This document shows, in pieces, positions 17,511 to 26,555 of a stretch of 64,000 bases of DNA. The stretch spans positions 1 to 64,000 of the forward strand of contig JACKFE010000002.1 of NCBI GenBank assembly GCA_020632635.1, given 5' to 3'. The position numbers were made by a program, and so were the translations under genes. Origin of the DNA: Nitrospiraceae bacterium. GTDB lineage: Bacteria; Nitrospirota; Nitrospiria; Nitrospirales; UBA8639. The notes under the pieces were generated by a model. It saw only the letters and a list, made by a program, of their open reading frames with translations. It did not search any database and was not told the DNA's origin. Each line of letters begins with the position of its first letter. Position 1 is the stretch's first letter.

Positions 17511-17864
17511 TTAATGCCCTTGCTTCAAATGCTTGATAGCTTCGCCACTATGTTCGCCCGCCACTTCGCCATGTCCTTGTTTTCCATGGTCTACCGCTTC
17601 GTTCAAGTGACTGACTCCTTCGCCCACGTGCGCGTTTCCACCTTCTTGCATAGCCTCCTTGGCGTGAGATTTTGCCGCTTCGGCATGTTTGACCGCTTCA
17701 CCCGCGTGCCCCATTTCCCCGTGAGCTTTGGCTTCCCCGGCATGGCCAATAGCTTCATGCAGATGCTTGTCCGCTTCGGCAAATGAAACATTCGGCACGA
17801 TCACCAGTCCGACAAATCCCAACACTCCACCAAATCGTAACCACTTCGATTGAATGTCCCTCAT
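17511..17864 (-). CDS. smbP: SmbP-like small His-rich metal-binding protein
   Basis: Periplasmic protein of 117 residues. The signal peptide ends at SFA, and the mature protein is a series of heptad-like repeats with regularly spaced histidines (HLHEAIGHAGEAKAHGE, KHAEAAKSHAKEA, SHLNEAVDHGKQGH). This matches the small metal-binding protein SmbP described from Nitrosomonas europaea, a helical-bundle protein that binds copper and other divalent metals. GAGGAGG lies 6 nt before the ATG at 17864 (another ATG directly upstream at 17867). Its place next to the receptor island supports a role in metal buffering. The exact metal is not readable. Confidence 0.82.
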   Translation of the reverse strand: MRDIQSKWLRFGGVLGFVGLVIVPNVSFAEADKHLHEAIGHAGEAKAHGEMGHAGEAVKHAEAAKSHAKEAMQEGGNAHVGEGVSHLNEAVDHGKQGHGEVAGEHSGEAIKHLKQGH

Positions 17865-18340
17865 CATGTACCTCCTCTTATAAAATTTTATATCCCGACT
17901 AAACTCCAGGGCTATTGTGGATGAATTTTCCGTTCAGGGCAAGAAAGCATTCCTTTTCTTCCATGGAAACTTTTCTCTCAAACTGTTGCATCCGTTAGCA
18001 TCCCTTGGTAGACCGCCTACGCCCCTATTTTTATAATTGGCCGTGCTTGGGATAGCCTTCAAAATTACCGATGAACGCAAACCATCAGCTTTTGATCCGG
18101 CTATCTTCAATGGCACTTTCTGTGAGGACAAGGTTGGAGTTGGGTCATTGCGGGATCCCTGACCTCCCAAGGCGATCCAACTGCTTCCGAAGAGGATGAT
18201 CGGGGTGGCAACTGGTATCGCCTACCTCCCCACCCCGACTTCCCCACATGCGTCACAACCCGAATGGTCGAGCCACTCCGATAATGGAAATCGTTCTTAT
18301 TGTTTTTTCACCTTACACTGTATTTCAAAGGAGGGTTATG
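17865..18340. other. Divergent intergenic region with an imperfect hairpin
   Basis: Contains the upstream region of smbP (A/T-rich near 17880) and of the gene at 18341. A stem GATAGCC/GGCTATC (18051-18057 with 18099-18105) flanked by GTGC/GCAC (18043-18046 with 18113-18116) could fold in either direction. No gene is supported. Confidence 0.3.
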
Positions 18341-18835
18341 ATGGGTGCCTCATTCATTCGTTCTTGCATTCTGGTACTTGCGGCCGGACTGGCTGGTTCG
18401 CCTGCCTTCGCCCTGCAATCGGGAGGGGTGGAAGTCGGCGATTTGGAAACGGGATCCGTGATTGGGCAATCCTTTAAAGCCTTGGATGTGGACCTGAGCC
18501 TCACCGCCATGAATGTCGGCGGGAAAAATGCCTGGTATCCTCCGACTTCCGTGTTATCTCTCAGCCGCGAAGGCACAGGGGCACGGGGCGGGCGCCCAGT
18601 GGTCATTCAGGTCACCAATAAACTGGCCTCTGACTATACGTTTCATTTAGCTGCCGATTCCTCTCAGTCTGGCCCATGGTCTCTCAATACCACCGTGGTC
18701 TTGAAACCGGGTGAAACCAAATACATCGGCATTCCTATTAGCGACCTCACATATGTGACGACGAATAATGTCCTCCGGTATCTGAATCCCTCAGATCCAC
18801 AAGGACTCGGCGGGCAACTTCTGATACTACGATAG
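18341..18835 (+). CDS. Secreted beta-rich protein of unknown function
   Basis: About 165 residues with a signal peptide (FIRSCILVLAAGLAGSPAFA). AAAGGAGGG lies 6 nt before the ATG at 18341, with another ATG at 18338. The mature part is strand-rich: VVIQVTNKLASDYTFHLAAD followed by VVLKPGETKYIGIPISDLTY. That order resembles cupredoxin-like domains found in exported copper proteins, with His at FHLA, but the usual Cys-His-Met ligand loop is missing, so a blue-copper function is unlikely. It is followed by a clear terminator, so it is transcribed alone. Confidence 0.75.
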   Translation: MGASFIRSCILVLAAGLAGSPAFALQSGGVEVGDLETGSVIGQSFKALDVDLSLTAMNVGGKNAWYPPTSVLSLSREGTGARGGRPVVIQVTNKLASDYTFHLAADSSQSGPWSLNTTVVLKPGETKYIGIPISDLTYVTTNNVLRYLNPSDPQGLGGQLLILR

Positions 18836-18868
18836 TCTTCTTTATCCCCAACCACGTGGCACAATTGG

Positions 18869-18903
18869 AAAGCCCTGCGTCTCTCATGACATGCAGGGCT
18901 TTT
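18869..18903 (+). terminator. Intrinsic terminator
   Basis: A 10-bp stem (18869-18878 with 18893-18902) ending in TTTT, 33 nt after the stop of the secreted beta-rich protein. Confidence 0.75.
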
Positions 18904-19050
18904 CTCTGCCTCATGTCCCTTATGCCTTTCTCCGCACATCAAGACGATCCCATCCCATTCCCAGGCAGCTCGCTCCTCTTGACTCCAAGTAACCGTTCCA
19001 AGGTACGGTAGTTTTTTCATCTCCACTTTATAAATTCAGTGAGGCCTTCT

Positions 19051-20145
19051 ATGCAAACCTGTCAATTGCCCACATCACCATGGATACTCCAAGTACAGGC
19101 GATAACCATGGGAGTGTTCATAAGCGCCATATTACTGCTCCCTGGGATTAGTCTCGGGCATGAGGCCGCCGAGCGATACCATCAGGCCCAAAGCGCGGCC
19201 AAGGCTCAGCAATGGCCTCAAGCCGAGGACTTCTTGAAACAGGCGCTCCAACACTTCCCCAACTATGCCGAGGCGCATCATCTATTGGGACTCATCCAAT
19301 TTGAAGTGACGCACGACCCGGCATCCGCAATCCCATCGCTGCAACAAGCCATCACACTCGCCCCGCACTTGGTCCAGGCCCAGTATGACTTGGCCCTGAT
19401 GTATCTCCGCCAACAGAAAATGGAGGAAGCCCAACCCCTCCTCAAAAAGGCCCTTGGAGAGTATCCCACGTTTTGGGAAGCCGCATTGGCCTTAGCGCAA
19501 ACATTTGAACAGCAAGGCCAGATTCCCCAAGCCTTGGAACAGTATAACTCCGTCCTGATTCAAGCCCCTGATCAGCCGGAAGCCCTCTATGCAGTGAGCT
19601 ATCTGAATTTCAAAGATGGACAATGGGAAGAGGCTCACCAATCACTGACCCGCTTAGTGAAAGCTCATACACAACATAGCGAGGGGTGGCTTTTGCTTGG
19701 CCGTGTTGAAGAAATGCGCAATCAGCCGACCCAGGCCATTCAGGCCTATGAAACCGCCGTCACCTTGCAGCCGGCATCCCCCCAAGCCCACCACAGCCTG
19801 GCATTCCTGTACCAACAACAGGGAGAAGTTTCCAAAGCCATCGAACATTTCGAGGCGGTCACGCAGCGCAAGCCCAATGATTTTGAGGCGTTCATGAATT
19901 TGGGCGTGCTGTTGAGCACCGTCAACGACACGGCCAAGGCTAAAGAAGCCTACCTCCATGCCTTGGCTATCAATAAGGCCTCCCCTGAACTTCAGTATAA
20001 TCTGGGCAACTTTTTTGAATTTCATGAGGTGGATTTAGACCGGGCCAAACAACATTATCGGAGATATATAGAATTGGGGGGAACGGACCTGCGGGTCCAA
20101 CGACTACTGGAACAATTAGGACCGGACTTGCAACCTGAGAACTAA
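19051..20145 (+). CDS. Exported TPR-repeat protein
   Basis: Tetratricopeptide protein of 364 residues, probably a periplasmic scaffold. A signal-like segment (MGVFISAILLLPGISLGHE) lies 17 residues into the frame. The rest is a run of eight to nine 34-residue TPR units with the usual W/L/G/Y/A/F/A/P pattern (for example AEAHHLLGLIQFEV, EGWLLLGRVEEMRNQ, FEAFMNLGVLLSTVNDTAKA). GAGG precedes the ATG at 19051. No catalytic domain. Its end overlaps the convergent gene at 20142 by 4 nt. The partner protein is unknown. Confidence 0.85.
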   Translation: MQTCQLPTSPWILQVQAITMGVFISAILLLPGISLGHEAAERYHQAQSAAKAQQWPQAEDFLKQALQHFPNYAEAHHLLGLIQFEVTHDPASAIPSLQQAITLAPHLVQAQYDLALMYLRQQKMEEAQPLLKKALGEYPTFWEAALALAQTFEQQGQIPQALEQYNSVLIQAPDQPEALYAVSYLNFKDGQWEEAHQSLTRLVKAHTQHSEGWLLLGRVEEMRNQPTQAIQAYETAVTLQPASPQAHHSLAFLYQQQGEVSKAIEHFEAVTQRKPNDFEAFMNLGVLLSTVNDTAKAKEAYLHALAINKASPELQYNLGNFFEFHEVDLDRAKQHYRRYIELGGTDLRVQRLLEQLGPDLQPEN

Positions 20146-21704
20146 CGGTTACTGGAGATCCATTGGGAAAGCTGACGAATGGTTGATTGCACGGAATCGT
20201 CATTCGTGGAATCTACTGAAATGACAAAGTCACGTTCGTCTGGAGCGAATGGCTCATCCTGCTGGACTTGACGTTGCATCACGGCCACAGTGGCTTCCGA
20301 TGCATCACGACCTTCTTGCTGTCGCGCTTCAATCCGTTGGGATCGAACCGATTCAGGAGCCGTGACATTGAGTATGCAAAACGGCACATCCAGCCTCTGG
20401 GCCATGCGGAAAAACTTCAATCGATGTTGCTGTCGGAGAAACGTGGCATCCACGATCACCGGACACTTGGCCTCCAGCAATCGTTCCGCCACCTGTGCCA
20501 ACCGCTCGTAGGTAGCCTGTGTTACGGCTGGACGATACGTGTCCACAGGAGATGTGCTGGGGTGGTGAGTCCGAATCATGCGCTTCCGTTCAATATCCGA
20601 TCGGACTCGAATCGCGTCCAAGGCTTGGAGCATTCTTGATGACACGGTCGTTTTTCCGGTTCCTGAGACACCATGCATTAGAATGAGGGCTTGAGTGTTT
20701 CTCCCACTGACATGACTAGCCAGCTCAAGATACCCCTTCCAATCATGGAAAGCTCCCATCCACTCCGGTTGCGTTCTGGAAAGTTGGCTGAGCCGAATGC
20801 CAGCCACCTTTGCTCGGACCAAGGCACGGTAGACTTCATAGAACCGAAATACCGCCATGCCTTCATAATCACCTGTCAACTCCAGATACCGGTTAAGCAC
20901 AGCAAACGCCAAATCAGAACGAGCATACCGCTCGAGATCCATGACTAAAAAAGCCATTTCGCTCATGACATCGATCCACCGCAATCGCGGCTCAAACTCC
21001 AATGCGTCAAAAATACACGGCACCCCTTGGACCAAGGCAATGTTGCCTAAATGCAGATCCCCATGGCATTCACGTATATATCCATTTTTTTTACGATCCA
21101 GAAAGCAGGGTCGTAAGCACTGCCATGTTTGCACACACCACCTCTGTAGTTGTTCATGGGCCTCTCCTAAAGGTGAAGGAAGACGTTCCGGGGACAGTTC
21201 AGCCAAACATTCTTCAACCGGTTTCCAAATTACATCGGGACGACCAAAGGCGGAATCCAGCCCAGCCACGTCCACTTCCCCATGAAATTTGGCAATTCGC
21301 TCCGCAAGAGGCTCCAGAATCGAAATATGAAGATTGCCATTTTTCAGCAATTCCGGAAATTCTTGAGAGGGATCAAATTGCCGCATCTGCACGGCATATT
21401 CAAACGGCTCACCCTTCCCACCAACACATGGTGCGGAGGGTGAACCGGTAATGGGCACCACTCCTAGGTAGATGTCGGGCTCCAGACGACGATTGAGACG
21501 CACCTCTTCCTCGCAAAACCACTGTCGTTTCTCAAGAATGGAGAAATCTAAAAACGACAGGTGCACGGGTTTTTTAATTTTATAGGCGAATTCTCCTGTT
21601 AACACGACCCAGGATATATGCGTTTCCACCACATGCACCGAACCGATGGCATGCGAGTAACACGCAGGATTTTTCAGACTTTCAAGAAGAGGATCAGTAC
21701 TCAT
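20142..21704 (-). CDS. Bifunctional APH-like kinase / P-loop ATP-binding protein
   Basis: Cytoplasmic protein of 520 residues combining two domains. Residues 1-330 are aminoglycoside-phosphotransferase-like, with a lysine in FAYKIKKPV, the catalytic-type HGDLHLGNIA and the metal-binding-type IFDALEF. Residues 340-520 are a small P-loop kinase domain with GVSGTGKTT (Walker A), DIERKR and a VDATFLRQ strand. This architecture is widespread in proteobacteria and Nitrospira under the same compound name. The substrate is unknown and resistance is not implied. The gene stands alone; ATG at 21704. Confidence 0.88.
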   Translation of the reverse strand: MSTDPLLESLKNPACYSHAIGSVHVVETHISWVVLTGEFAYKIKKPVHLSFLDFSILEKRQWFCEEEVRLNRRLEPDIYLGVVPITGSPSAPCVGGKGEPFEYAVQMRQFDPSQEFPELLKNGNLHISILEPLAERIAKFHGEVDVAGLDSAFGRPDVIWKPVEECLAELSPERLPSPLGEAHEQLQRWCVQTWQCLRPCFLDRKKNGYIRECHGDLHLGNIALVQGVPCIFDALEFEPRLRWIDVMSEMAFLVMDLERYARSDLAFAVLNRYLELTGDYEGMAVFRFYEVYRALVRAKVAGIRLSQLSRTQPEWMGAFHDWKGYLELASHVSGRNTQALILMHGVSGTGKTTVSSRMLQALDAIRVRSDIERKRMIRTHHPSTSPVDTYRPAVTQATYERLAQVAERLLEAKCPVIVDATFLRQQHRLKFFRMAQRLDVPFCILNVTAPESVRSQRIEARQQEGRDASEATVAVMQRQVQQDEPFAPDERDFVISVDSTNDDSVQSTIRQLSQWISSNR

Positions 21705-21836
21705 GAGAAAATCGGTGCCCTTGAATCATTCCCCCTGTTACGAAGTGTATCAACATACCGGATTATGGGATACACCAGGCTTGTAGTCGATTTCGCGCCA
21801 GGGTACACTAGCTTATGCATAGCCCAGGGATAAATC

Positions 21837-22451
21837 ATGTTTCGACGCATTAAAATTTTCTTTTTCCTCGTGCTTCTCTTGCTTTTAGGCGGTATCCTAG
21901 GTGCCCTCTGGTTCCTACCAGGCGTATTCAGCGCCAAAGCGACTCCTCCAGAATGGGAAGTGAAGGCTGCGCGGTACATCCGTCATCTGGCCACACCTAG
22001 CCATTTTCTCAAAATGTCCAACCCTCTCCATTTGACGCCTGAGGTGTTAGGTGACGCCCGCCATCATTTTGCTGACCATTGCGCCACCTGTCACGCCAAT
22101 GATGGAAGTGGGAAAACGGCAATGGGTCCCAACTTCTATCCTCCCGTCCCCGACCTGCGTGACCCTGTCATCCAAGACATGACAGATGGAGAACTGTTTT
22201 ATGTCATTCATCATGGTATTCGATTTACAGGAATGCCGGCTTGGGGCAAGGGGGATCCCTCGGAGGATACGGAAAGCTGGAAATTGGTTTTCTTTATCCG
22301 CCATCTTCCAAACATTACTCCGGAAGAAATCGCAGAGATGAAAACCTTGAATCCCATGACACAAGAAGAACGAGATGAGCAGGCTGCTCTTGATCGTTTC
22401 TTATCCGGGGAAGATATCGCTCCTTCCCCGTCACACGACCACCATCATTAA
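21837..22451 (+). CDS. Membrane-anchored mono-haem cytochrome c
   Basis: Electron-transfer protein of 204 residues. An N-terminal hydrophobic helix (FFFLVLLLLLGGILGALWF) anchors it or serves as signal. The haem motif CATCH (about residue 83) covalently binds haem c, and the distal Met lies in FTGMPAWG. The C-terminus is acidic and ends in HDHHH, a possible metal site. Class I cytochrome c layout of about 100 residues around the haem. GGGA precedes the ATG. The next gene begins 23 nt after the stop, so the two are co-transcribed. Confidence 0.9.
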   Translation: MFRRIKIFFFLVLLLLLGGILGALWFLPGVFSAKATPPEWEVKAARYIRHLATPSHFLKMSNPLHLTPEVLGDARHHFADHCATCHANDGSGKTAMGPNFYPPVPDLRDPVIQDMTDGELFYVIHHGIRFTGMPAWGKGDPSEDTESWKLVFFIRHLPNITPEEIAEMKTLNPMTQEERDEQAALDRFLSGEDIAPSPSHDHHH

Positions 22452-22474
22452 TTCTCAGCAAGGAGTCTACCCGG

Positions 22475-22795
22475 ATGAAGCACATTGTAATTGGAGTCAT
22501 CATGGCCCTCTTGATTTCCGTTCCGGCTGTCTGGGGTCACGGAAATGCATCTCATGTCGTCGGGGTTGTCCTGACGGTCGAAAATGACCACGTAGTGGTG
22601 AAAACGCCCAAAGGCGACACAACCACTATCGCCTTTAATCTGGAGACGACTTTTCAGCAGAACGGTATCCATTCAAAAACTGCCCGCCCCCAAATTGGAG
22701 ACCGCCTTGCAGCAGAAGTCACTAAGAAGGGTGTCCCCGAAAATCGGGATTGGATGGCGACTGAAATCAATTTTGCGACTCCCAAGACACCCTAG
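22475..22795 (+). CDS. Small secreted DUF5666-like protein
   Basis: One hundred and six residues with a signal peptide (VIGVIMALLISVPAVWGHG). The mature domain is a small beta barrel pattern: GVVLTVENDHVVVKTPKGDTTTIAF then QIGDRLAAEVTKKG, as in DUF5666-like OB-type domains. GGAG lies about 10 nt before the ATG. It lies between cytochrome c and the Slp-type lipoprotein, so it probably acts in the same periplasmic unit. Function unknown. Confidence 0.75.
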   Translation: MKHIVIGVIMALLISVPAVWGHGNASHVVGVVLTVENDHVVVKTPKGDTTTIAFNLETTFQQNGIHSKTARPQIGDRLAAEVTKKGVPENRDWMATEINFATPKTP

Positions 22796-22831
22796 AGTTC
22801 CAGAAACCATCAAGAGGCCGAAGCACCTATC

Positions 22832-23440
22832 ATGTGGATCATCCCAAACGGGCTTCTCTTGCCTGATAAACAATTGGGTTGTTCGTTCATTATCTTCGCT
22901 CTACTCTTGTGCGGAACCGGGTGTTCCTCCTCCTATCTCACCACAGTACCGGCCGACCTCACCAAACGGGTGAACCATGCCCTAAGTTTTCCACAAATCA
23001 AGGAGTCGGCTGACTCATACAAAGGGACAGTGGTGATGTTGGGTGGACACATTCTTGCCGCCAAACGGCTGCAAGACTCCACCCAACTCACGGTATTACA
23101 ACTTCCACTCATTGACGACCAGGAACCCACTCTCGACCTTACCCAATCCCAAGGCCGTTTCCTCGCCATTCAACAGGAGTTCCTAGATCCTGCGACGGTT
23201 CCAGCCGGAACCAAAGTCACGATCATCGGAGAAGTGTCAGGAATTCAGACGCAAAGTTTGGATGAAACCACCTATGACTACCCTGTGTTGATCATTAAAC
23301 ATCTCAAAGTCTGGCCCCAGGTTTCCGTCGATTCCTTTGCCTATCCTCCCTACTACGGCTATCCCCCATTCTATCCTTATCCCTTTGCCTATCCGTTTTA
23401 CGGCCCAAGAGGTCGTTTCTATCCCTACTGGTACTGGTAA
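22832..23440 (+). CDS. slp: Slp-family outer-membrane lipoprotein
   Basis: Lipoprotein of 202 residues. The lipobox is in LLLCGTGC, but preceded by a longer than usual N-terminus. The core shows the Slp family pattern: a VNHALSFPQIKESADSYKG start, VMLGGHILAAK, then TQLTVLQLPL, GRFLAIQQEFLDPATVPAGT and TIIGEVSG. The tail is very rich in Tyr, Pro and Phe (YPPYYGYPPFYPYPFAYP), a low-complexity sequence probably exposed. Escherichia coli Slp is starvation-induced. Third gene of the cytochrome c unit, 36 nt downstream. Confidence 0.85.
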   Translation: MWIIPNGLLLPDKQLGCSFIIFALLLCGTGCSSSYLTTVPADLTKRVNHALSFPQIKESADSYKGTVVMLGGHILAAKRLQDSTQLTVLQLPLIDDQEPTLDLTQSQGRFLAIQQEFLDPATVPAGTKVTIIGEVSGIQTQSLDETTYDYPVLIIKHLKVWPQVSVDSFAYPPYYGYPPFYPYPFAYPFYGPRGRFYPYWYW

Positions 23441-23713
23441 ATATCATCTCCTGGGTTACACATCTTGCAGAAGACAAACTGCAGCTATTTTTGAACTGAT
23501 TCCTTGGTAGGTACACTTTAGACAAGAAGCGTACACATTAGGTCGGCACTTGAGACAAAATCCCGACGCAGGCACCGGCATCAGCCGGGTTCATCTGCTG
23601 CGAAAAAGAATGGATGGTATGAACGAATTGTGAAGGAGATCCGGGGCGCAGACTGGAAGAATGGCCTGGCTACGATGATTCAGTTAGAACTCTGTCCCTG
23701 GCTGGCTGGCGAG

Positions 23714-24640
23714 TTACAAACTCAATGCAGGTTTGGAATCGGCTTCGGTAGGCTCCGGAGTCATTTCAGAATGTTCGGGGGTTACTTCTGCCGCAGGGAC
23801 GTCCTCGACTAAGGGAGCCGGAGCCTGAATATGCTGACTGGAAAAATCGGCTACCATACCGACCAGATCATCACCACCATTCAGAACTAACGCAATATGG
23901 GATTCAGGGCTGTTCCATTCCGCCACCAAAACCAGGTGGCCACGCAGAAGAGCCTGCCCCCAGAGACTTTTATCATATTGATACAATTTATCTAACCAAA
24001 TTTCTTGGACCGATTGAGGAGGACCATAGGACTGCGTGATCCACTCTTGGACTGCATGAAAGTCTTGAATATAATCAACCGCATCCTCATGCTGAGATTC
24101 AAAGACATATTTCGCCTGGGCAAGCTGGTCCTGATAAAACGTATAAGACAAAGAGGTGTCGATCCCTTCAATTTGGGTCCGGTAGGCCACCCGATGCTCA
24201 AATTCCTCCACGATAGGAGTCCGCACCTCCCAGGCAGGAGGAAGAGTCTCGTTCCCTTTCACATCGATAACACTCATACCCCAATCGGCCCGTTGCCGTT
24301 CAACTGAGGTCGCTTGTGAGGGCACGACGGTTTTTTGAATAACCCCCGAGGACTCCTGAGAATCTGCAATCTGCGAGGAGACTTCACCCTGGTCATGTAC
24401 AACAGTGTCTGGTTCTGACGATTGTTGGGGTTCCACCGGTAATGCCGAAGGTGTCACTTCGGGTTCCTGAACCTCGACATGGGGTTGTTGTGGCTGTGCT
24501 GGGGCAATCATCAAATTCCCATTGGAATCACGATGTCGTATTAAATGCAGGTATTCTGGCTGACTGTATGCCAACCCAGTGGTCATCACAATCGTTCCCA
24601 ACACGCCAATCGTCCCTGTCATTACCATTTGTGTGTTCAT
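23714..24640 (-). CDS. Exported protein of unknown function
   Basis: About 308 residues. With ATG at 24640 (GGGA 6 nt upstream) the signal peptide is MVMTGTIGVLGTIVMTTGLAYS. In-frame ATGs at 24646 and 24652 are alternatives. Residues 30-110 are Pro/Gln/Ser/Val-rich and probably disordered. A folded domain follows (about 115-280): VEEFEHRVAYRTQIEGIDTS, a helix with YVFESQHEDAVDYIQDFHAV and the strand-rich LRGHLVLVAEWNSPESHIAL. The C-terminus is acidic and Pro-rich. No family recognised. It stands alone. Confidence 0.7.
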   Translation of the reverse strand: MNTQMVMTGTIGVLGTIVMTTGLAYSQPEYLHLIRHRDSNGNLMIAPAQPQQPHVEVQEPEVTPSALPVEPQQSSEPDTVVHDQGEVSSQIADSQESSGVIQKTVVPSQATSVERQRADWGMSVIDVKGNETLPPAWEVRTPIVEEFEHRVAYRTQIEGIDTSLSYTFYQDQLAQAKYVFESQHEDAVDYIQDFHAVQEWITQSYGPPQSVQEIWLDKLYQYDKSLWGQALLRGHLVLVAEWNSPESHIALVLNGGDDLVGMVADFSSQHIQAPAPLVEDVPAAEVTPEHSEMTPEPTEADSKPALSL

Positions 24641-24876
24641 AGTCATTCCCATCTTTTTGTTAACTATCATTGACTCAGCACTATCACACCAACCAACAGA
24701 AACACTTTCGTTTTTCCACACAACCTCTATCAGTCCTTCTCGGTCCCACTTGGGTTGAACTTAAAAAAATGGGACAAAAATTTTCGAGTCAGAAATCCAC
24801 GGATAAGTGCAAATACTTACAGAAATAAAGAAGGCTGGAACCGGCGGGAGCAAATGAAGAGGGAAGCGAGACTGGA

Positions 24877-25680
24877 TTACACCAGCTCAATCTGACGATT
24901 GCCTGGTCTGCCTAACTGCTTGAGATATCCGGCCATATTATGGTCCTTGATACCATCGGTACCCGGTTTGCCGAGATCCTCAATACGACCTACGACTCGA
25001 TCAAGAAAATGATTCCAAAAATGCAAATCTGTTTGGAGAATACCCGCATGATCAAACATCAACACTGTTCCCACATGCCGATACCCCAAATTGCGTGGAG
25101 GCACCCGAGTAACCACATCATTATTATTAACGAACCGAAATGTCCGTGCCTGATACTCCAAGTCAAAGTTCCTGGCAAATGTCTTCCCTCCCACCCGCGG
25201 TTGTCCAAAGGTATACAACCCATGAATGGGTTTGGCTTCTTCGCCAAACGCTGCCACGGCCAGCGTCGCCAGCGCACCTCCCAGACTATGTCCAGTTACC
25301 CAGACAGACTGCCCATGAATTTGCCATTCCCGGATCACTTCACGAATTTCAGACCAAACCAATGTGAGGCCTTTCAGAAAGCCCCGATGCACTTTGCCAT
25401 AGGGTCCTTTGACACGTTTGATTTTGGCATCGGTCATCCAATCTTGAAGCCTTTGCGGTTCAGTTCCCCTGAATGAGAGGACAATCATCTCCTCATTTCC
25501 AGCCAGAAAAGCCTGCGTGTCTCCTCGATCAAGAAAGGCAAATCTATCCAATCCCCATCGTGCAACTTCAGGTTGAATGATATCTGGAGGCTGGTAGGCC
25601 AACAATGACGCCTTGGCAAGTAGAAGGGCATTGGCATAATGGAATTGGGTGGTACGGGAATTAAAAAGATCTTGCTCCAT
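24877..25680 (-). CDS. Class 3 lipase family protein
   Basis: Alpha/beta hydrolase of 267 residues of the lipase_3 family (fungal triacylglycerol-lipase type). The nucleophile elbow is GHSLGGALATLA (Ser about 132), the Asp is in FVNNNDVVTRVPP and the His in GYRHVGTVLMF, the expected order. An oxyanion-type VLSFRGTEP precedes. No signal peptide, so cytoplasmic or exported by another route. AGGAG-like sequence (rc of ctcctga) lies before the ATG. The gene stands alone; natural substrate unknown. Confidence 0.88.
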   Translation of the reverse strand: MEQDLFNSRTTQFHYANALLLAKASLLAYQPPDIIQPEVARWGLDRFAFLDRGDTQAFLAGNEEMIVLSFRGTEPQRLQDWMTDAKIKRVKGPYGKVHRGFLKGLTLVWSEIREVIREWQIHGQSVWVTGHSLGGALATLAVAAFGEEAKPIHGLYTFGQPRVGGKTFARNFDLEYQARTFRFVNNNDVVTRVPPRNLGYRHVGTVLMFDHAGILQTDLHFWNHFLDRVVGRIEDLGKPGTDGIKDHNMAGYLKQLGRPGNRQIELV

Positions 25681-25848
25681 AGGACCCTCCTGAGTTCCTG
25701 GTGTTGAACAATAGGTCTGAGTCCCAGCAACTATAATTCAATTATAGGTTTCGTTCCAGATGGACAATCTCACGCAAAACATATTTCTTTGGGAAGAAAG
25801 AATTACCCGCCCGCGATCACGAAAGGGGAAAAGAAGAAGGAAGAACCC

Positions 25849-26460
25849 TTAACAATAGGCGGGGTTACCCGACCACCCGCCGTTAGAATGTCCGGAAAAA
25901 GGCCGATCGAGGATTTCCTGCCAATTCTGTTGAAGATTAGTGAGTAGCTGAAGATATCCAGAGAAGGTATTAGGTTTTTGAATATATCCATGCACACCCA
26001 ACGTGGCACTGCGTTGAATATCCCGTGGTGCCTTAGAGGTCGTCAGAACAATAATCGGAATCCGAGAAAAGCTTGGTTCGTCCTTGATCCGCGCCAACGT
26101 CTCATGTCCCATCATGTGGGGCATATGTAAATCCAACAAAATTACGCTGGGAAGCGGAGCACGTTCCCGATCAGAAAATTCGCCTTTCCGATGAAGATAG
26201 GCTAACAATTCCGTTCCATCATGAACACACCGAAATTCTGGGCAGACCAAGGTTTCTTTCCAGGCTTCATTGACCAAATCACAGTCATCGACATTATCAT
26301 CAACCAGTAAGATTGTTCTTAGGGGATGCATGGACTCCAACTTCCTCTGTAAAAGAAAGAGGGGAATGCCATTAAAATTTTCCCCTCTTACGATCTCCAC
26401 CTCATTCGTGTCTAAGCATTTATCGGCAGAATGACGATTTTCTTGCTCAATCTCACTCAT
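25849..26460 (-). CDS. Single-domain response regulator (Rcp1-like)
   Basis: Receiver-only response regulator. The domain starts at TILLVDDNVDD (acidic pair), has the phospho-acceptor Asp in VILLDLHMP, the conserved Thr in IIVLTTSKAPRD and Lys in GYIQKPN. This pattern, with NVDD and the longer loop, is of the Rcp1 type that pairs with phytochrome-like or other hybrid kinases. The N-terminal 43 residues are unusual and may be untranslated: an internal ATG at 26331 preceded by GGAG at close spacing would begin MHPLRTILLVDD. Partner kinase unknown. Confidence 0.85.
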   Translation of the reverse strand: MSEIEQENRHSADKCLDTNEVEIVRGENFNGIPLFLLQRKLESMHPLRTILLVDDNVDDCDLVNEAWKETLVCPEFRCVHDGTELLAYLHRKGEFSDRERAPLPSVILLDLHMPHMMGHETLARIKDEPSFSRIPIIVLTTSKAPRDIQRSATLGVHGYIQKPNTFSGYLQLLTNLQQNWQEILDRPFSGHSNGGWSGNPAYC

Positions 26461-26555
26461 GGTTCACTGTTGCACGCGGCCGCAAGACTTGCTGCTCACG
26501 GTATCATCGGGTGACCATGGCTGAAAGGTGGAGATAAAAAAGTGAGGCTCAAGCC

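Noticed and set aside
23500..23600. Sequence between slp and the exported protein that resembled a transposon end
   Set aside because: No inverted repeats, no transposase fragment and no target duplication could be found.
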